64,000 bases of DNA from NCBI RefSeq assembly GCF_019061145.1, contig NZ_JAHQZS010000001.1:248001-312000 (forward strand). Direction: 5' to 3'. The notes beneath the pieces were generated by a model that worked only from the letters and a program-made list of their open reading frames with translations, had not been told where the DNA came from and did not search any database. This document shows positions 35,466-44,893 of the stretch, one piece after another. The position numbers were made by a program, and so were the translations under genes. Position 1 is the stretch's first letter. Each line of letters opens with the position of its first letter. This DNA is from Anianabacter salinae. Its GTDB lineage: Bacteria > Pseudomonadota > Alphaproteobacteria > Rhodobacterales > Rhodobacteraceae.

Positions 35466-35509
35466 GCCTGTTCCTCCCGATGATTCCGGCCTCGTTCGAC
35501 CCTTCGATT

Positions 35510-35684
35510 TCCGTATACAGAGAATACGACTTCCTGTCCATTTGCAAGGGATCGGCTCAGAGAATTCGGCCAATCACACCTTGAGAAATGCGATAAACAT
35601 TTACAATTCAACAAGAATATCCAGTCACGCCTTGAATACAAAAAATGGCTTCTTTACACACAAGACGGAAAATCAGTATACAAA
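35510..35684. promoter_or_regulatory. Divergent promoter with three GTATAC-type sites
   Basis: In the 270-bp gap between SDR (c) and the thiolase are CCGTATACAGAGAATACG (35511-35528), TTGAATACAAAAAA (35632-35645) and CAGTATACAAAAAG (35675-35688 region). The gap is unusually AT-rich for this window. No gene or RNA is visible in it. Confidence 0.5.
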
Positions 35685-35735
35685 AAGCGGGAGGATGAAG
35701 GCCAATGATGCCCGAGACGCGCCAGAGGACACGCA

Positions 35736-36881
35736 ATGTTGCCCGGTGACGTTATCATCGGCGCGGGGCAGCGGACGCCCCTGGGCAATTTCGGCGGGGC
35801 GCTGCGCGATGTGCCGCTTGCCAATCAGGCCGCCCATGCGATCCGTGCCAGCTTGACTGCGGCGGCGGTCGATCCGGGCGACGTCGATCATTGCGTGTTC
35901 TCCACCACTGTGCCGACGGATCGGGACAGCCTGTTCGCCGCCCGCGTCGTCGCGATGCGGGCCGGTTTGCCTGAAACCGCGCCCGCCCTGTGTGTCACCC
36001 GTGCCTGCGCGTCGGGCCTTCAGGCCATCCTCTCTGCCGCGCAGCAGATCGCGGACGGGCAAAGCCGCCTGTCCGTCGTCGCAGGGGCAGAGGCGTTCTC
36101 ACGCGTGCCACATGTCGTGTCGGACCTGCGCTGGAACGCGGCGCGCGGCGGGCGGGTGTTCGAGGACATGCTGGACTGGGCCTATCGCTGTCCCTTCAGT
36201 CAGGAATACATGGGCGACACCGCAGAGACGCTTGCGGATCGCCACGGCTATTCCCGCGCGGCGATGGACGAATGGGCAGCCATGAGCCAGGCCCGCGCGC
36301 TTGGGTCGCGCTGGTTTCTCGCGCGGCAGATCGCACCAATGCCGATGCTGGCAGAGGACGAAAGCCCTCGCGAAGACGCGGTTCTGACCAAGCTGGCCAG
36401 CCTGCGGCCGGCGTTTCGGGACGGCGGCCGTGTGACTGCGGGCAACGCAAGCGGAGTGACCGACGGCGCTGCGGCGATGATCGCTTGCGCCCCGGGCACG
36501 ACAACGCCTGCGAACGCCTTTCGCGTAAAGGCGTGGAAAGCCGTCGGCGTGCCGCCCGAGATCATGGGGATCGGCCCCGTTCCCGCCGTGCGGGCGGTGC
36601 TTGCCGAAACCGGGATGGGCATCGGCGACATCGACTATTTCGAGGTGAACGAGGCGTTCGCCGTCGTGAACCTGCATGCCGAGGCCGAACTCGGCATCCC
36701 GCGCGACCGCCACAACCTCTATGGCGGGGGCATTTCGCTGGGGCACCCGCCTGCGGTCACCGGACTGCGGATGGCAATGACCGCGGCGCAGCATCTGCAC
36801 GAAACGGATGGGACCTTTGCCATGCTGACCATGTGCCTTGGGGGCGGTCAGGGCATGGCGATGCTCATCGAACGGGTATGA
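35736..36881 (+). CDS. Thiolase (acetyl-CoA acyltransferase type)
   Basis: The 381-residue enzyme has all three thiolase boxes: Cys91 in VTRACASGLQAI, His337 in GGGISLGHPPAVTG and Cys367 in MCLGGGQG, with NEAFAVV between. It should cleave a 3-oxoacyl-CoA with CoA. GHPPAVTG replaces the usual GHPxGxTG, a small active-site variation. It starts the plus operon thiolase / crotonase / LpdA / aldo-keto reductase / GMC / flavoprotein. It is a proper degradative thiolase, unlike the thiolase-like protein at 17677-18825. Confidence 0.92.
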   Translation: MLPGDVIIGAGQRTPLGNFGGALRDVPLANQAAHAIRASLTAAAVDPGDVDHCVFSTTVPTDRDSLFAARVVAMRAGLPETAPALCVTRACASGLQAILSAAQQIADGQSRLSVVAGAEAFSRVPHVVSDLRWNAARGGRVFEDMLDWAYRCPFSQEYMGDTAETLADRHGYSRAAMDEWAAMSQARALGSRWFLARQIAPMPMLAEDESPREDAVLTKLASLRPAFRDGGRVTAGNASGVTDGAAAMIACAPGTTTPANAFRVKAWKAVGVPPEIMGIGPVPAVRAVLAETGMGIGDIDYFEVNEAFAVVNLHAEAELGIPRDRHNLYGGGISLGHPPAVTGLRMAMTAAQHLHETDGTFAMLTMCLGGGQGMAMLIERV

Positions 36882-36903
36882 GGATAAAGACATCACCGAT
36901 CTT

Positions 36904-37677
36904 GTGAAACTGACGAAGACCGGCGCGGTGGCCGAGCTGCGGTTCAACCGGCCCGAAGCCCTGAACGCGTTGAGCCTGCCGGTGGCCGAGGCCTTTGCGG
37001 CGGCCGTGGCAGATGTGGCGGGTGATCCCGAAATCCGCGCGATCCTGCTGTCGGGCGAAGGCCGCGCCTTTGTCGCGGGCGGCGACGTCTCGGCGATGGC
37101 GGCTGACCCTGCGCGTGGGCACGAGGTGGTAGACGCGTTGCGCGCGGTGTTGAACCCCGCGATCCTTGCGCTGCGCGAGAACGACGCCCCGGTGATCGCG
37201 GCCGTGCGCGGCGTGGCGGCAGGCGCCGGGCTGTCGCTTGTCGCCAATGCCGATGTCGTCGTGGCTGATGAGGGAGCGACATTTGTCATGGCCTACGACC
37301 AGGTGGCGGGCGTGCCCGATTGCGGAGGCTCGTGGTTCCTGACCCACCGGCTGGGCCGCGCGCGCGTGATGGACATGATGCTGACCGGGGCGCCGCTTAC
37401 GGCGATTGAGGCTCAGGGTGCGGGGCTGGTGTCCCGGCTCTGTCCTGCGGATGAGGTCGATGGCACCGCGCGCGCGCTGGCCGCCCGCGTCGCCACAGGG
37501 CCGACCGCCAGCTTCGGGCGGTTCCGACGGCTGATCGACGCCGCCCCGCACAGCATGTTGGCCGATCAGCTGACCGCCGAACGCGCTGCATTTGTGGCGG
37601 CGGCGCAAAGCGAGGATTTTCGCGAAGGCGTCGCGGCCTTCACAGCGCGGCGCAAGCCCGAGTTCAAGGGACGATAA
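36904..37677 (+). CDS. Crotonase-family enoyl-CoA isomerase/hydratase (a)
   Basis: The 257-residue crotonase has FVAGGDVSAM and VRGVAAGAGLSLV (oxyanion hole). At the two hydratase Glu positions it has MAYDQVAGVPDCGGSWFL and RVMDM, so neither Glu144 nor Glu164 is present; the PDCGGSW type is usual in isomerases and PaaG-like enzymes. An isomerase, rather than plain hydratase, activity is therefore likely. The start is uncertain: GTG at 36904 is the first in-frame start after the thiolase stop, with a distant GAGG. LpdA follows after 2 bp. Confidence 0.85.
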   Translation: MKLTKTGAVAELRFNRPEALNALSLPVAEAFAAAVADVAGDPEIRAILLSGEGRAFVAGGDVSAMAADPARGHEVVDALRAVLNPAILALRENDAPVIAAVRGVAAGAGLSLVANADVVVADEGATFVMAYDQVAGVPDCGGSWFLTHRLGRARVMDMMLTGAPLTAIEAQGAGLVSRLCPADEVDGTARALAARVATGPTASFGRFRRLIDAAPHSMLADQLTAERAAFVAAAQSEDFREGVAAFTARRKPEFKGR

Positions 37678-37679
37678 TC

Positions 37680-39107
37680 ATGGCAGACTACGACATCCTC
37701 GTCATCGGCGGTGGCCCGGGCGGCTACACCGCAGCGATCCGCGCGGCGCAACTGGGCCTGAAGGCCGCCGTGGTCGAGCGCGAGCATCTGGGCGGCATCT
37801 GTTCCAACTGGGGCTGCATCCCGACCAAGGCGATGCTGCGGTCCGCCGAGATGCTGACGCATATGCAGCACGCCAGCGATTTCGGGATCTCGCTGTCGGG
37901 CAAGGCCACGCCGGACATCGCGGCAATCGTCAAGCGCTCACGCGGGATCGCGGAGCGGATGAACGGCGGTGTGGCGATGCTGCTGCGCAAGAACAAGGTG
38001 GACGTGATCTGGGGGCAGGCACGGCTAACTGCGCCCGGAACCGTCGAGGTCGGCGCGGCGGACAAGCCGGCGGTCGAGCCGCAGGCACCCGCGCCCAAGG
38101 GCGTGAAGCTGCACGGCACTTACACCGCAGCCCACGTCATCATAGCCACCGGCGCTCGTCCTCGCGTCTTGCCGGGGCTGGACCCGGACGGCGACCGCAT
38201 CTGGACCTATTTCGAGGCGCTCAAGCCCTCAAGCGTGCCGAAAAGCCTTGCCATCATCGGGTCGGGGGCCATCGGCGTTGAATTCGCCAGCTTCTACGCC
38301 GCGATGGGCACAGAAGTCACGGTGATCGAGATGGTCGACCGCATCCTGCCCGCCGAAGATGCCGAAGTGTCGGCCTTCATGCAGAAGGCGCTGGAAAAGC
38401 GGGGGATCGCGTTCCGGACGGGCACGAAGATCGAAGCTGCGAAGACCGGCAAGAAAGACGTGACGCTATCACTCGCAGGGGGCGATACGCTGACCGTGGA
38501 GCGGGTGATTTCCGCTGCGGGCGTCGTCGCCAATACCGAGGGGCTGGGACTGGAAAGCATCGGGCTCACGCTTGAGAACGGCCTGATCCCAACGACCGGC
38601 GCCGGGGCGACGTCCGTCGCGGGCCTTTATGCCATCGGCGACATCACCGGTGCGCCGATGCTGGCCCACAAGGCCGAGCATGAGGCGGCCCTGTGCGTTG
38701 AGGCCATCGCGGGCGAGGCGGTGCATCCGCTGAACCGCAACCGTATCCCCGGCTGCACCTATTGCGATCCGCAGGTCGCCTCCATCGGCCTGACCGAGGC
38801 TCAGGCCACGGACAGCGGTCGGAAGGTCAGGATCGGCAGGTTCCCGTTCCTCGCCAACGGCAAGGCCATCGCCATGGGCGAAGATCAGGGCATGGCCAAG
38901 GTAATCTTTGACGCCGACACCGGTGAGTTGATCGGCGCGCACCTTGCCGGGCCAGAGGTGACGGAACTGATCCACGGCTTCGCGACCGCGATGGAACTGG
39001 AAACGACCGAGGCCGAGATCATCGACACGATCTATCCGCATCCGACCATTTCCGAGGTCATGAAAGAGGCCGTCATGGCCGCCTATGGCCGGGCCATGAA
39101 CATCTGA
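37680..39107 (+). CDS. lpdA: Dihydrolipoyl dehydrogenase (E3)
   Basis: This flavoprotein re-oxidises the dihydrolipoyl group of E2 with NAD+. The 475-residue sequence has the FAD motif VIGGGPGGYTAAIRAAQLG, the redox disulfide GGICSNWGCIPTK (Cys41, Cys46), the NAD motif IIGSGAIGVEFASF and the C-terminal HPTISE (His454, Glu459) of the catalytic dyad. It is separated from E1/E2 by 8 kb, but no other E3 is in the window, so it probably serves the complex at 26.4-29.8 kb. An Ala/Pro insertion (AVEPQAPAPKG) near residue 130 is unusual. Confidence 0.93.
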   Translation: MADYDILVIGGGPGGYTAAIRAAQLGLKAAVVEREHLGGICSNWGCIPTKAMLRSAEMLTHMQHASDFGISLSGKATPDIAAIVKRSRGIAERMNGGVAMLLRKNKVDVIWGQARLTAPGTVEVGAADKPAVEPQAPAPKGVKLHGTYTAAHVIIATGARPRVLPGLDPDGDRIWTYFEALKPSSVPKSLAIIGSGAIGVEFASFYAAMGTEVTVIEMVDRILPAEDAEVSAFMQKALEKRGIAFRTGTKIEAAKTGKKDVTLSLAGGDTLTVERVISAAGVVANTEGLGLESIGLTLENGLIPTTGAGATSVAGLYAIGDITGAPMLAHKAEHEAALCVEAIAGEAVHPLNRNRIPGCTYCDPQVASIGLTEAQATDSGRKVRIGRFPFLANGKAIAMGEDQGMAKVIFDADTGELIGAHLAGPEVTELIHGFATAMELETTEAEIIDTIYPHPTISEVMKEAVMAAYGRAMNI

Positions 39108-39117
39108 GGAGCGCGCC

Positions 39118-40053
39118 ATGGACTATCGCAATCTGGGCCGCTCGGGCCTCAAGGTCTCTACCGTGGGCCTCGGCTGCAACAACTTCGGCTGGACCATCGG
39201 GCTCGAGGACAGCCGCGCGGTGATCGACGCGGCCATCGGCGCGGGGATCACGTTCTTCGATACCGCGAACGTCTACGGCGACGGCGGCGGGTCAGAGACG
39301 ATCCTTGGCGAGGTTCTGGGAGACCGGCGCAAGGACATCGTCCTTGCGACAAAGGCCGGGCTGAAGATGCCGGACGGATCGAAAGGCGGCAGCCGCGCCA
39401 ATATCCTGCGCGCCTTCGACGAAAGCCTGAGGCGACTGAAGACGGATTATGTCGATTTCTACCAGCTTCACTGGTCCGACCCCGATACGCCCATCGACGA
39501 GACGCTTCGCGCGCTGGATGACCTGATCCGTGCGGGCAAGGTGCGCTATATCGGCTGTTGCAATCTTGCGGCGTGGGAGGTGGTCGAAGCGGACTACATC
39601 GCGCGCGAGCTTGGCACCAACCGGTTCATCGGGGCGCAGGCCGAACTGAGCCTGCTGAAGCGCGGGAATGAGGCGGCGCTGATCCCGGCGCTTCAGGCAT
39701 ATGGTATCGGGTTCCTGCCGTATTTTCCGCTGGCGAGCGGGCTTCTGACCGGGAAATACAAGCGTGACGCAATCCCCGAAGGCAGCCGCTTCGCCAAGCT
39801 CGAAGGGATGGCCGGGCGCTACCTGACGGACGAGAACTGGGACAAGACCGAGAAACTTGCCGCGTTCTGCGCGGCGCAGGGGCGGACGTTGGTCGAACTC
39901 GCCTTCTCGTGGCTACTGACCCGTCCCACCGTGGCCAGTGTCATGGCAGGCGCGACCAAGCCCGCCCAGATCGAGGCGAACGTGGCCGCGACCGGCTGGG
40001 TGCTGGGCGACGCCGACCTGATCGAGATCGACAAGATCACGGGTGCGGCGTGA
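39118..40053 (+). CDS. Aldo/keto reductase
   Basis: The 311-residue AKR has the catalytic tetrad in place: Asp and Tyr in FDTANVYGDGGGSE, Lys in VLATKAG and His in YQLHWSD. It should interconvert an aldehyde or ketone and an alcohol with NADPH. It follows LpdA by 10 bp with AGGAG upstream and overlaps the GMC gene by GTGA, so the two may act on the same alcohol/aldehyde. It resembles the YajO/YghZ-like group by its N-terminus (MDYRNLGRSGLKVSTVGLG). Confidence 0.9.
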   Translation: MDYRNLGRSGLKVSTVGLGCNNFGWTIGLEDSRAVIDAAIGAGITFFDTANVYGDGGGSETILGEVLGDRRKDIVLATKAGLKMPDGSKGGSRANILRAFDESLRRLKTDYVDFYQLHWSDPDTPIDETLRALDDLIRAGKVRYIGCCNLAAWEVVEADYIARELGTNRFIGAQAELSLLKRGNEAALIPALQAYGIGFLPYFPLASGLLTGKYKRDAIPEGSRFAKLEGMAGRYLTDENWDKTEKLAAFCAAQGRTLVELAFSWLLTRPTVASVMAGATKPAQIEANVAATGWVLGDADLIEIDKITGAA

Positions 40054-41681
40054 CCAACTACGACTACATTGTCGTAGGCGCCGGATCGGGCGGGGCGGTG
40101 ATGGCTGCGCGCCTGTCGGAAATACCCGATGCCCGCGTCTTGCTGCTGGAGGCGGGGCCGGAGGATACCGCGTTCTGGATCACGCCGCCCATGGGCTATC
40201 CGATGCTGTTTACCGACCCGAAGGTGAACTGGATGTTCGAGACCGAGCCAGAGGCCGAACTCAACGACCGCCGGATGTATCAGCCGCGCGGCAAGGTGCT
40301 GGGCGGCTCGTCGGCGATCAACGGTATGCTCTACATCCGCGGCCACCCCGAGGACTATGACGGCTGGCGGCAGCTGGGGAATACCGGCTGGGGCTGGGAT
40401 GATGTGCTGCCCTACTTCCGCAAGGCCGAGGACAACGCGCGCGGGACCGATGACCTGCACGGCACCGGCGGGCCGCTGCACGTCTCCGATCAGGCGGGCG
40501 GGTCCGAGGTGGCGGATGCCATCGTCGCCGCGGCCTGCGAGGCGGGCCTGCCGCGCAATCCGGACTTCAACGGTCCGACGCAGGACGGGGCCGGGTATTT
40601 CCAGACCACGACGAAGGACCGGCGCCGCCATTCCACCGCGCGCGCCTATCTGAAACCGGCGCGCACGCGCGCCAACCTGACCGTCGTGACGGGTGCCCAG
40701 ACGACGCGGGTGCTGACCGAAGGGCGGCGTGCCGTCGGCGTGGAATACCGTCGCCGGGGCCTGATCGAGACGGTCCGTCTCTCCGAGAGGGGTGAGGTCG
40801 TCCTGTCGGCGGGGTCCTTCGGGTCGCCCCAAATCCTGCTGCAATCCGGCATTGGCCCGGCGGATCATCTGAACGACAGGGGCGTGCCGGTCGTCCATGA
40901 CCTGCGCGGCGTGGGTGAGAACCTGCGCGACCATTTCTACTGCTCTCTCATGTTCCGGTGCCGCAAGCCGGTGACGATCAACGAGTTGGCCAACAGCCGC
41001 CTGCGGCAACTGATCGCCGGTGCGCAGTATGTGCTGTTCAAGCAGGGGCCGCTGGCGTCGAACGGGATCTTCGCCGGGGTATTCGCGCGGTCCTCGCCCG
41101 ATAAGCACCGCCCCGACATCCAGATCAACACCAACATGTGGTCGGTTGCGGCGCGCACCAGCGCTGGCATGAAAGCGCACCCTTTCCCGGGCTTCACCAT
41201 GAGCCCGGTGCATCTCGACCCAAGATCAACCGGAACGATCCGGCTGAAATCGAACGATCCCACCGCCGCGCCCGAAATCCGGATGAACTTCTTTCGCGAT
41301 CCCGTCGACCGCGACACCATGGTGCGTGCGGTCAGGCTGGTGCGCAGGATCGCGTCACAGCCTGCGCTGTCGGCCTACATGGACCACGAGATCGCACCAG
41401 GGGCTGAACATGCGACAGACGACGAGATCGAGACTTGGCTGCGCGGCGCGGCCATCGCCAACCTGCATCCGGTCGGCACCTGCCAGATGGGGCCGGACCC
41501 GGCGTCGGGCGCGGTGGTCGATCCCCGTTTGCGCGTCCACGGGATCGGTGGCCTGCGCGTCGTGGACGGGGCGGTGATGCCGCGCCTGCCGCATGGAAAT
41601 ACCAACGCTCCGATCATCATGGTCGCCGAGAAAGCGGCGGACATGATGAAGCAGGACCGAAAGGAAGGGCCCCATGGCTGA
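40050..41681 (+). CDS. GMC-family FAD-dependent alcohol oxidoreductase
   Basis: The 543-residue protein has the ADP-binding VVGAGSGGAVMAARL, the GMC signatures GKVLGGSSAINGMLYIRG and SAGSFGSPQILLQSGIGP, and the C-terminal catalytic region NLHPVGTCQMG...MPRLPHGNTNAPIIMVAEKAA. It is like choline dehydrogenase in layout and oxidises a primary alcohol, possibly a hydroxymethyl group made by a Rieske oxygenase. It starts with GTG overlapping the AKR stop and overlaps the next flavoprotein by 8 bp. Confidence 0.92.
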   Translation: MTNYDYIVVGAGSGGAVMAARLSEIPDARVLLLEAGPEDTAFWITPPMGYPMLFTDPKVNWMFETEPEAELNDRRMYQPRGKVLGGSSAINGMLYIRGHPEDYDGWRQLGNTGWGWDDVLPYFRKAEDNARGTDDLHGTGGPLHVSDQAGGSEVADAIVAAACEAGLPRNPDFNGPTQDGAGYFQTTTKDRRRHSTARAYLKPARTRANLTVVTGAQTTRVLTEGRRAVGVEYRRRGLIETVRLSERGEVVLSAGSFGSPQILLQSGIGPADHLNDRGVPVVHDLRGVGENLRDHFYCSLMFRCRKPVTINELANSRLRQLIAGAQYVLFKQGPLASNGIFAGVFARSSPDKHRPDIQINTNMWSVAARTSAGMKAHPFPGFTMSPVHLDPRSTGTIRLKSNDPTAAPEIRMNFFRDPVDRDTMVRAVRLVRRIASQPALSAYMDHEIAPGAEHATDDEIETWLRGAAIANLHPVGTCQMGPDPASGAVVDPRLRVHGIGGLRVVDGAVMPRLPHGNTNAPIIMVAEKAADMMKQDRKEGPHG

Positions 41682-43047
41682 CACCGATTTCGACGTCATC
41701 ATCGTGGGGGCGGGCGGCGCCGGACTGGCCGCCGCCATCGAAGCGACAGATGCGGGCGCGCGCGTCTTGCTGATCGAGGCGGGGGCAAAGGCGGGCGGAT
41801 CGACCGCGCTGTCGGGCGGCGTCTTCTGGGGCGCGGGCACGTCGCTCCAGCGGGCCGAGGGGGTCGAGGACGATGCCGACAGCCAGTTCGGCTATTACAT
41901 GACGGTGAACCAGTACAAGGTCGATCCCGCGCTGGTGCGCCGCTACTGCGATCTGTCCGGCCCGACGTTCGAATGGATGGTCGGGCTTGGCGTGAATTTC
42001 CCGGCCGAGAACCTTTATGTCTCTGGCGTCGACAAGATCCGGCGGGGACATCGCGCCAAGGGGCACGGGGCCGAGATCGCCGAAGTGCTGGAAGGTGCCC
42101 TTGCGGGGCGCTCCGTCGATCTTGCTACCCACACGCGGGTGCAAGACCTGTTGATCGAGGACGGGCGCGTTGCTGGCGTGCGTGTCGGCGGTGAAGCTAT
42201 CCGGGCAGGGGCCGTGGTGATCGCGTCTGGCGGGTTTGGGAGCAACCGCAGGCTTTGGGCAGAACTTTATCCCTCCGCCGCCAAGCAGGGTGAGCTTGCG
42301 TGGTATATCGGTGCGGATGAATGTCGCGGTGACGGGCTGGAAATGGCGCAGCGTGCGGGGGCGGACCTTGTCGGCCATGACCGGGGGCTGTTGCTGATGA
42401 CGCCGGGCTTTGCCCATGACGTCGAAAGCTACCTGCCGCCTTGGGTCATCCATGTGAACCACGAAGGGCGGCGGTTCATCGACGAATCCACCGAATACTC
42501 TGTTCTGTCCGAGGTGCTGTCCACGCAGACCGCAGGCGAATGCTTTGCCATATTCGACGAGGCGGCACGCGCCGATGCCAAAGCGCACCCGGCGCCCAAC
42601 TGGGCCGCCGACCGTCTGGCGGAATTCGCCGCGAAGGGGCCGGTCGTGAAGGCCGATACCCTTGCCGACCTTGCCGAAAGGATCGGGGTGCGCCCCGCCA
42701 CGCTTGTGACGACCGCCGAGAGGTATTCGGCGGATGCGCGGGCCGGGCAGGACAGCGCCTATTTCAAGGCCCCTGCTCACCTGCGCCCCATCGAGACGCC
42801 GCCGTTCTACGGAGTACGCATCCGGCCTGCCATCGTGTGCTGGACGGGAACGGGGCTGCGCATCGACGCCGAGACGCGGGTGCTGGATCAGGCCGACCGG
42901 TGGATGCCGGGCCTGTTCGCGGCAGGCGAGACGACCGGCGGATTTGCGGGCCCGTGCTATGCGGGGGGCGGGGCGTCGATCGGCAACGCGGTGATCTTTG
43001 GCCGCGTGGCCGGGGCCAACGCGGCGCGCATGGCGCTGAAGGGATAG
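41674..43047 (+). CDS. FAD-dependent oxidoreductase of the fumarate-reductase flavoprotein family
   Basis: The 457-residue protein has IIVGAGGAGLAAAIEA (FAD), GGSTALSGGVFWGAG and the C-terminal PGLFAAGETTGGFAGPCYAGGGASIGNAVIFGRVAG. The family includes fumarate reductase, tricarballylate dehydrogenase and ketosteroid dehydrogenases. It probably makes or removes a C=C bond next to a carbonyl. It is last in the plus operon and ends 3 bp from the convergent second flavoprotein, which is a different subfamily. Confidence 0.88.
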   Translation: MADTDFDVIIVGAGGAGLAAAIEATDAGARVLLIEAGAKAGGSTALSGGVFWGAGTSLQRAEGVEDDADSQFGYYMTVNQYKVDPALVRRYCDLSGPTFEWMVGLGVNFPAENLYVSGVDKIRRGHRAKGHGAEIAEVLEGALAGRSVDLATHTRVQDLLIEDGRVAGVRVGGEAIRAGAVVIASGGFGSNRRLWAELYPSAAKQGELAWYIGADECRGDGLEMAQRAGADLVGHDRGLLLMTPGFAHDVESYLPPWVIHVNHEGRRFIDESTEYSVLSEVLSTQTAGECFAIFDEAARADAKAHPAPNWAADRLAEFAAKGPVVKADTLADLAERIGVRPATLVTTAERYSADARAGQDSAYFKAPAHLRPIETPPFYGVRIRPAIVCWTGTGLRIDAETRVLDQADRWMPGLFAAGETTGGFAGPCYAGGGASIGNAVIFGRVAGANAARMALKG

Positions 43048-43050
43048 GGC

Positions 43051-44808
43051 CTACTGCGCCGCGACGTCGCTTGCCTCAGGCGGCACACCGGGAAGCACGC
43101 GCCCCGCGCTTTCCGCGATGTGTTTAGCGGCGAGCCAGCCGAACACCATGCCCGGCCCGATTGTGCCGCCAGCGCCGGGATAGCCACCGCCGAAGACGTT
43201 GGCCTGATCGTTGCCCACCGCATAAAGCCCCGCGATGGGCTGGTCGTCGTGGCCGAGCACGCGCGCATGCACGTCTACCGCCAGACCTTTGTAGGACGTG
43301 ATCTCGCCCGGATAGATGCGCACCGCGTAGAACGGTTCGGTCTCCAGCGCGCCAAGCGCGGGGTTCGGCCGGTTCTCGTCGTCGCCGTGGTGCTTGTCGT
43401 AATCCGATGCGCCGCGCCCGAAGTCTTCGTCGACGCCGGTTCTGGCGAAACCGTTGAACCGGGTCACGGTCGCCTCAAGCTCTACAGCGTCAATGCCGCA
43501 GACCCGCGCGAGGTCGTTCAGCGTCTTGCCCTGCTTCAAGTATCCGCTGCGCACGTAGTGCCCGTGCAGGATCGGGAAGGGGCGGACAAAGCCGATGCCC
43601 CAACGCCGGATGGCGCGGCGGTCTCCGATCAGCCAGCAGGTGTCGGTGCCTCGCTCCTCGAAGGCGTCGATCATGTGCAGCCCGAGGTCGCGGTAATTCT
43701 CGGATTCGTTCACGAACCGGCGGCCATCCGGTGTCACCATCAGGAACCCCGGTTTATTACGGTCGACAAGATGCGGCCAGACGCCGGTGTCGTCGGTCGC
43801 GCCGGGCAATTTCGACGTCGGCATCCAGGCGGCGGCAGAGGAGAGGTGGCCATTGAACCGCGCGCCGACAGCCTCGGCCATGCGCGCGCTGTCGCCGGTG
43901 TTGCCCATCGGGACGGGCAGCACAGGCTCCATCGTCGCGGTGACGCCGGGGTGATGATCTCGCCGCCGGTCGCGGTCGCGGGGATAGCCGCCGCCGGCGA
44001 GGATCACGCCGTGGCGCGCGCGCACCTCGACCATCCCGTCGGGCGTGGCGAGCCGCGCGCCCACGACCCGGCCGTCTTCCGCGATCAGCTCGCGCGCCGG
44101 GCTTTCCAGCCAGAAGGGCACGCCATCGTCCGACAGCGTTCGCGCCAGCCGCGCGATGAGGGCCCGCCCGCGCACGATGCTTTGCGACGATCCGTGCCGG
44201 GCAAGGTCACGGAAATGCCGGACCATGCGTTTCATCACAAAGCCCATCGCCTTGGCTGACCGCCCCGCCTTCATGAAGGTCTTCATCTCGAGCGAGGACC
44301 CAAGCGCGAGGCCAAGGAAAAGCGTCTGCGGCAGCTCGCCCTTCAGCGAATTCATCAACGGCCCCATCTTGCAGGCGTCGTATTCCAGCGTGCCAAGCGA
44401 GCGGATGCTGGATGCGCCGTCTTCTTCGGGGTGGTAGTCGGGAAACTCCATCGCGTGGAAACGGACCTCGGTCTGCGCCTCTATGAAATCGACCATCTCG
44501 GGGCCGTATTTCAGATAGGCATCGAGACGCGGTTCATCGGCATATTGCCCCGCTTCGATCATGAGGTATCTGCGCGCGTCCGCGAGGGTGTCGTCGATCC
44601 CGATCTCCTGTCCCAGCTTCTGCGCGTGCCTGTTTCCGGGGATCCAGATGACGCCACCGGACGTGGCGGTGGTGCCGCCGAAGACAGCCTCCTTCTCGGC
44701 CACAAGCACATCGAGGCCTGCCTTGCGGGCCGTGGCGGCCGCGGTCAGCCCCGCACCGCCGGAGCCGATCACAAGAACGTCTACTGTAAGGTCTGATTTC
44801 CTCGCCAT
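43051..44808 (-). CDS. 3-Ketosteroid-dehydrogenase-like FAD enzyme
   Basis: The 585-residue flavoprotein has VIGSGGAGLTAAATA (FAD), GGTTATSGGVIWIPG and a C-terminal PIAGLYAVGNDQANVFGGGYPGAGGTIGPGMVFG, a pattern typical of 3-ketosteroid-delta1-dehydrogenases and related 4-oxo-cyclohexane dehydrogenases. It likely dehydrogenates a cyclic ketone. No other steroid-specific gene (such as hsa or ksh genes) is visible, so a steroid substrate should not be assumed. The ATG at 44808 has GGGAGG 7 nt upstream; a GTG precedes it directly. Confidence 0.87.
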   Translation of the reverse strand: MARKSDLTVDVLVIGSGGAGLTAAATARKAGLDVLVAEKEAVFGGTTATSGGVIWIPGNRHAQKLGQEIGIDDTLADARRYLMIEAGQYADEPRLDAYLKYGPEMVDFIEAQTEVRFHAMEFPDYHPEEDGASSIRSLGTLEYDACKMGPLMNSLKGELPQTLFLGLALGSSLEMKTFMKAGRSAKAMGFVMKRMVRHFRDLARHGSSQSIVRGRALIARLARTLSDDGVPFWLESPARELIAEDGRVVGARLATPDGMVEVRARHGVILAGGGYPRDRDRRRDHHPGVTATMEPVLPVPMGNTGDSARMAEAVGARFNGHLSSAAAWMPTSKLPGATDDTGVWPHLVDRNKPGFLMVTPDGRRFVNESENYRDLGLHMIDAFEERGTDTCWLIGDRRAIRRWGIGFVRPFPILHGHYVRSGYLKQGKTLNDLARVCGIDAVELEATVTRFNGFARTGVDEDFGRGASDYDKHHGDDENRPNPALGALETEPFYAVRIYPGEITSYKGLAVDVHARVLGHDDQPIAGLYAVGNDQANVFGGGYPGAGGTIGPGMVFGWLAAKHIAESAGRVLPGVPPEASDVAAQ

Positions 44809-44860
44809 CACATGCCTCCCGCCTCGGATGTGTCGGTGCAGAGTATCATGGAATGGCGCA

Positions 44861-44893
44861 AATTGTATGCAGAAATGGAAAATATATATACGT
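44861..44893. promoter_or_regulatory. GTATGC/TATATAC sites upstream of the ketosteroid-dehydrogenase-like gene
   Basis: AATTGTATGCAGAAATGG shares TTGTATGCAGAAA with the site at 30770. AATATATATACG follows. Both lie 50-85 bp upstream of the minus-strand flavoprotein start. Confidence 0.45.

Noticed and set aside
39819-41213. Open frame of 464 codons on the minus strand opposite the GMC gene
   Set aside because: It is an antisense shadow with compositionally biased sequence across the aldo/keto reductase and GMC genes.
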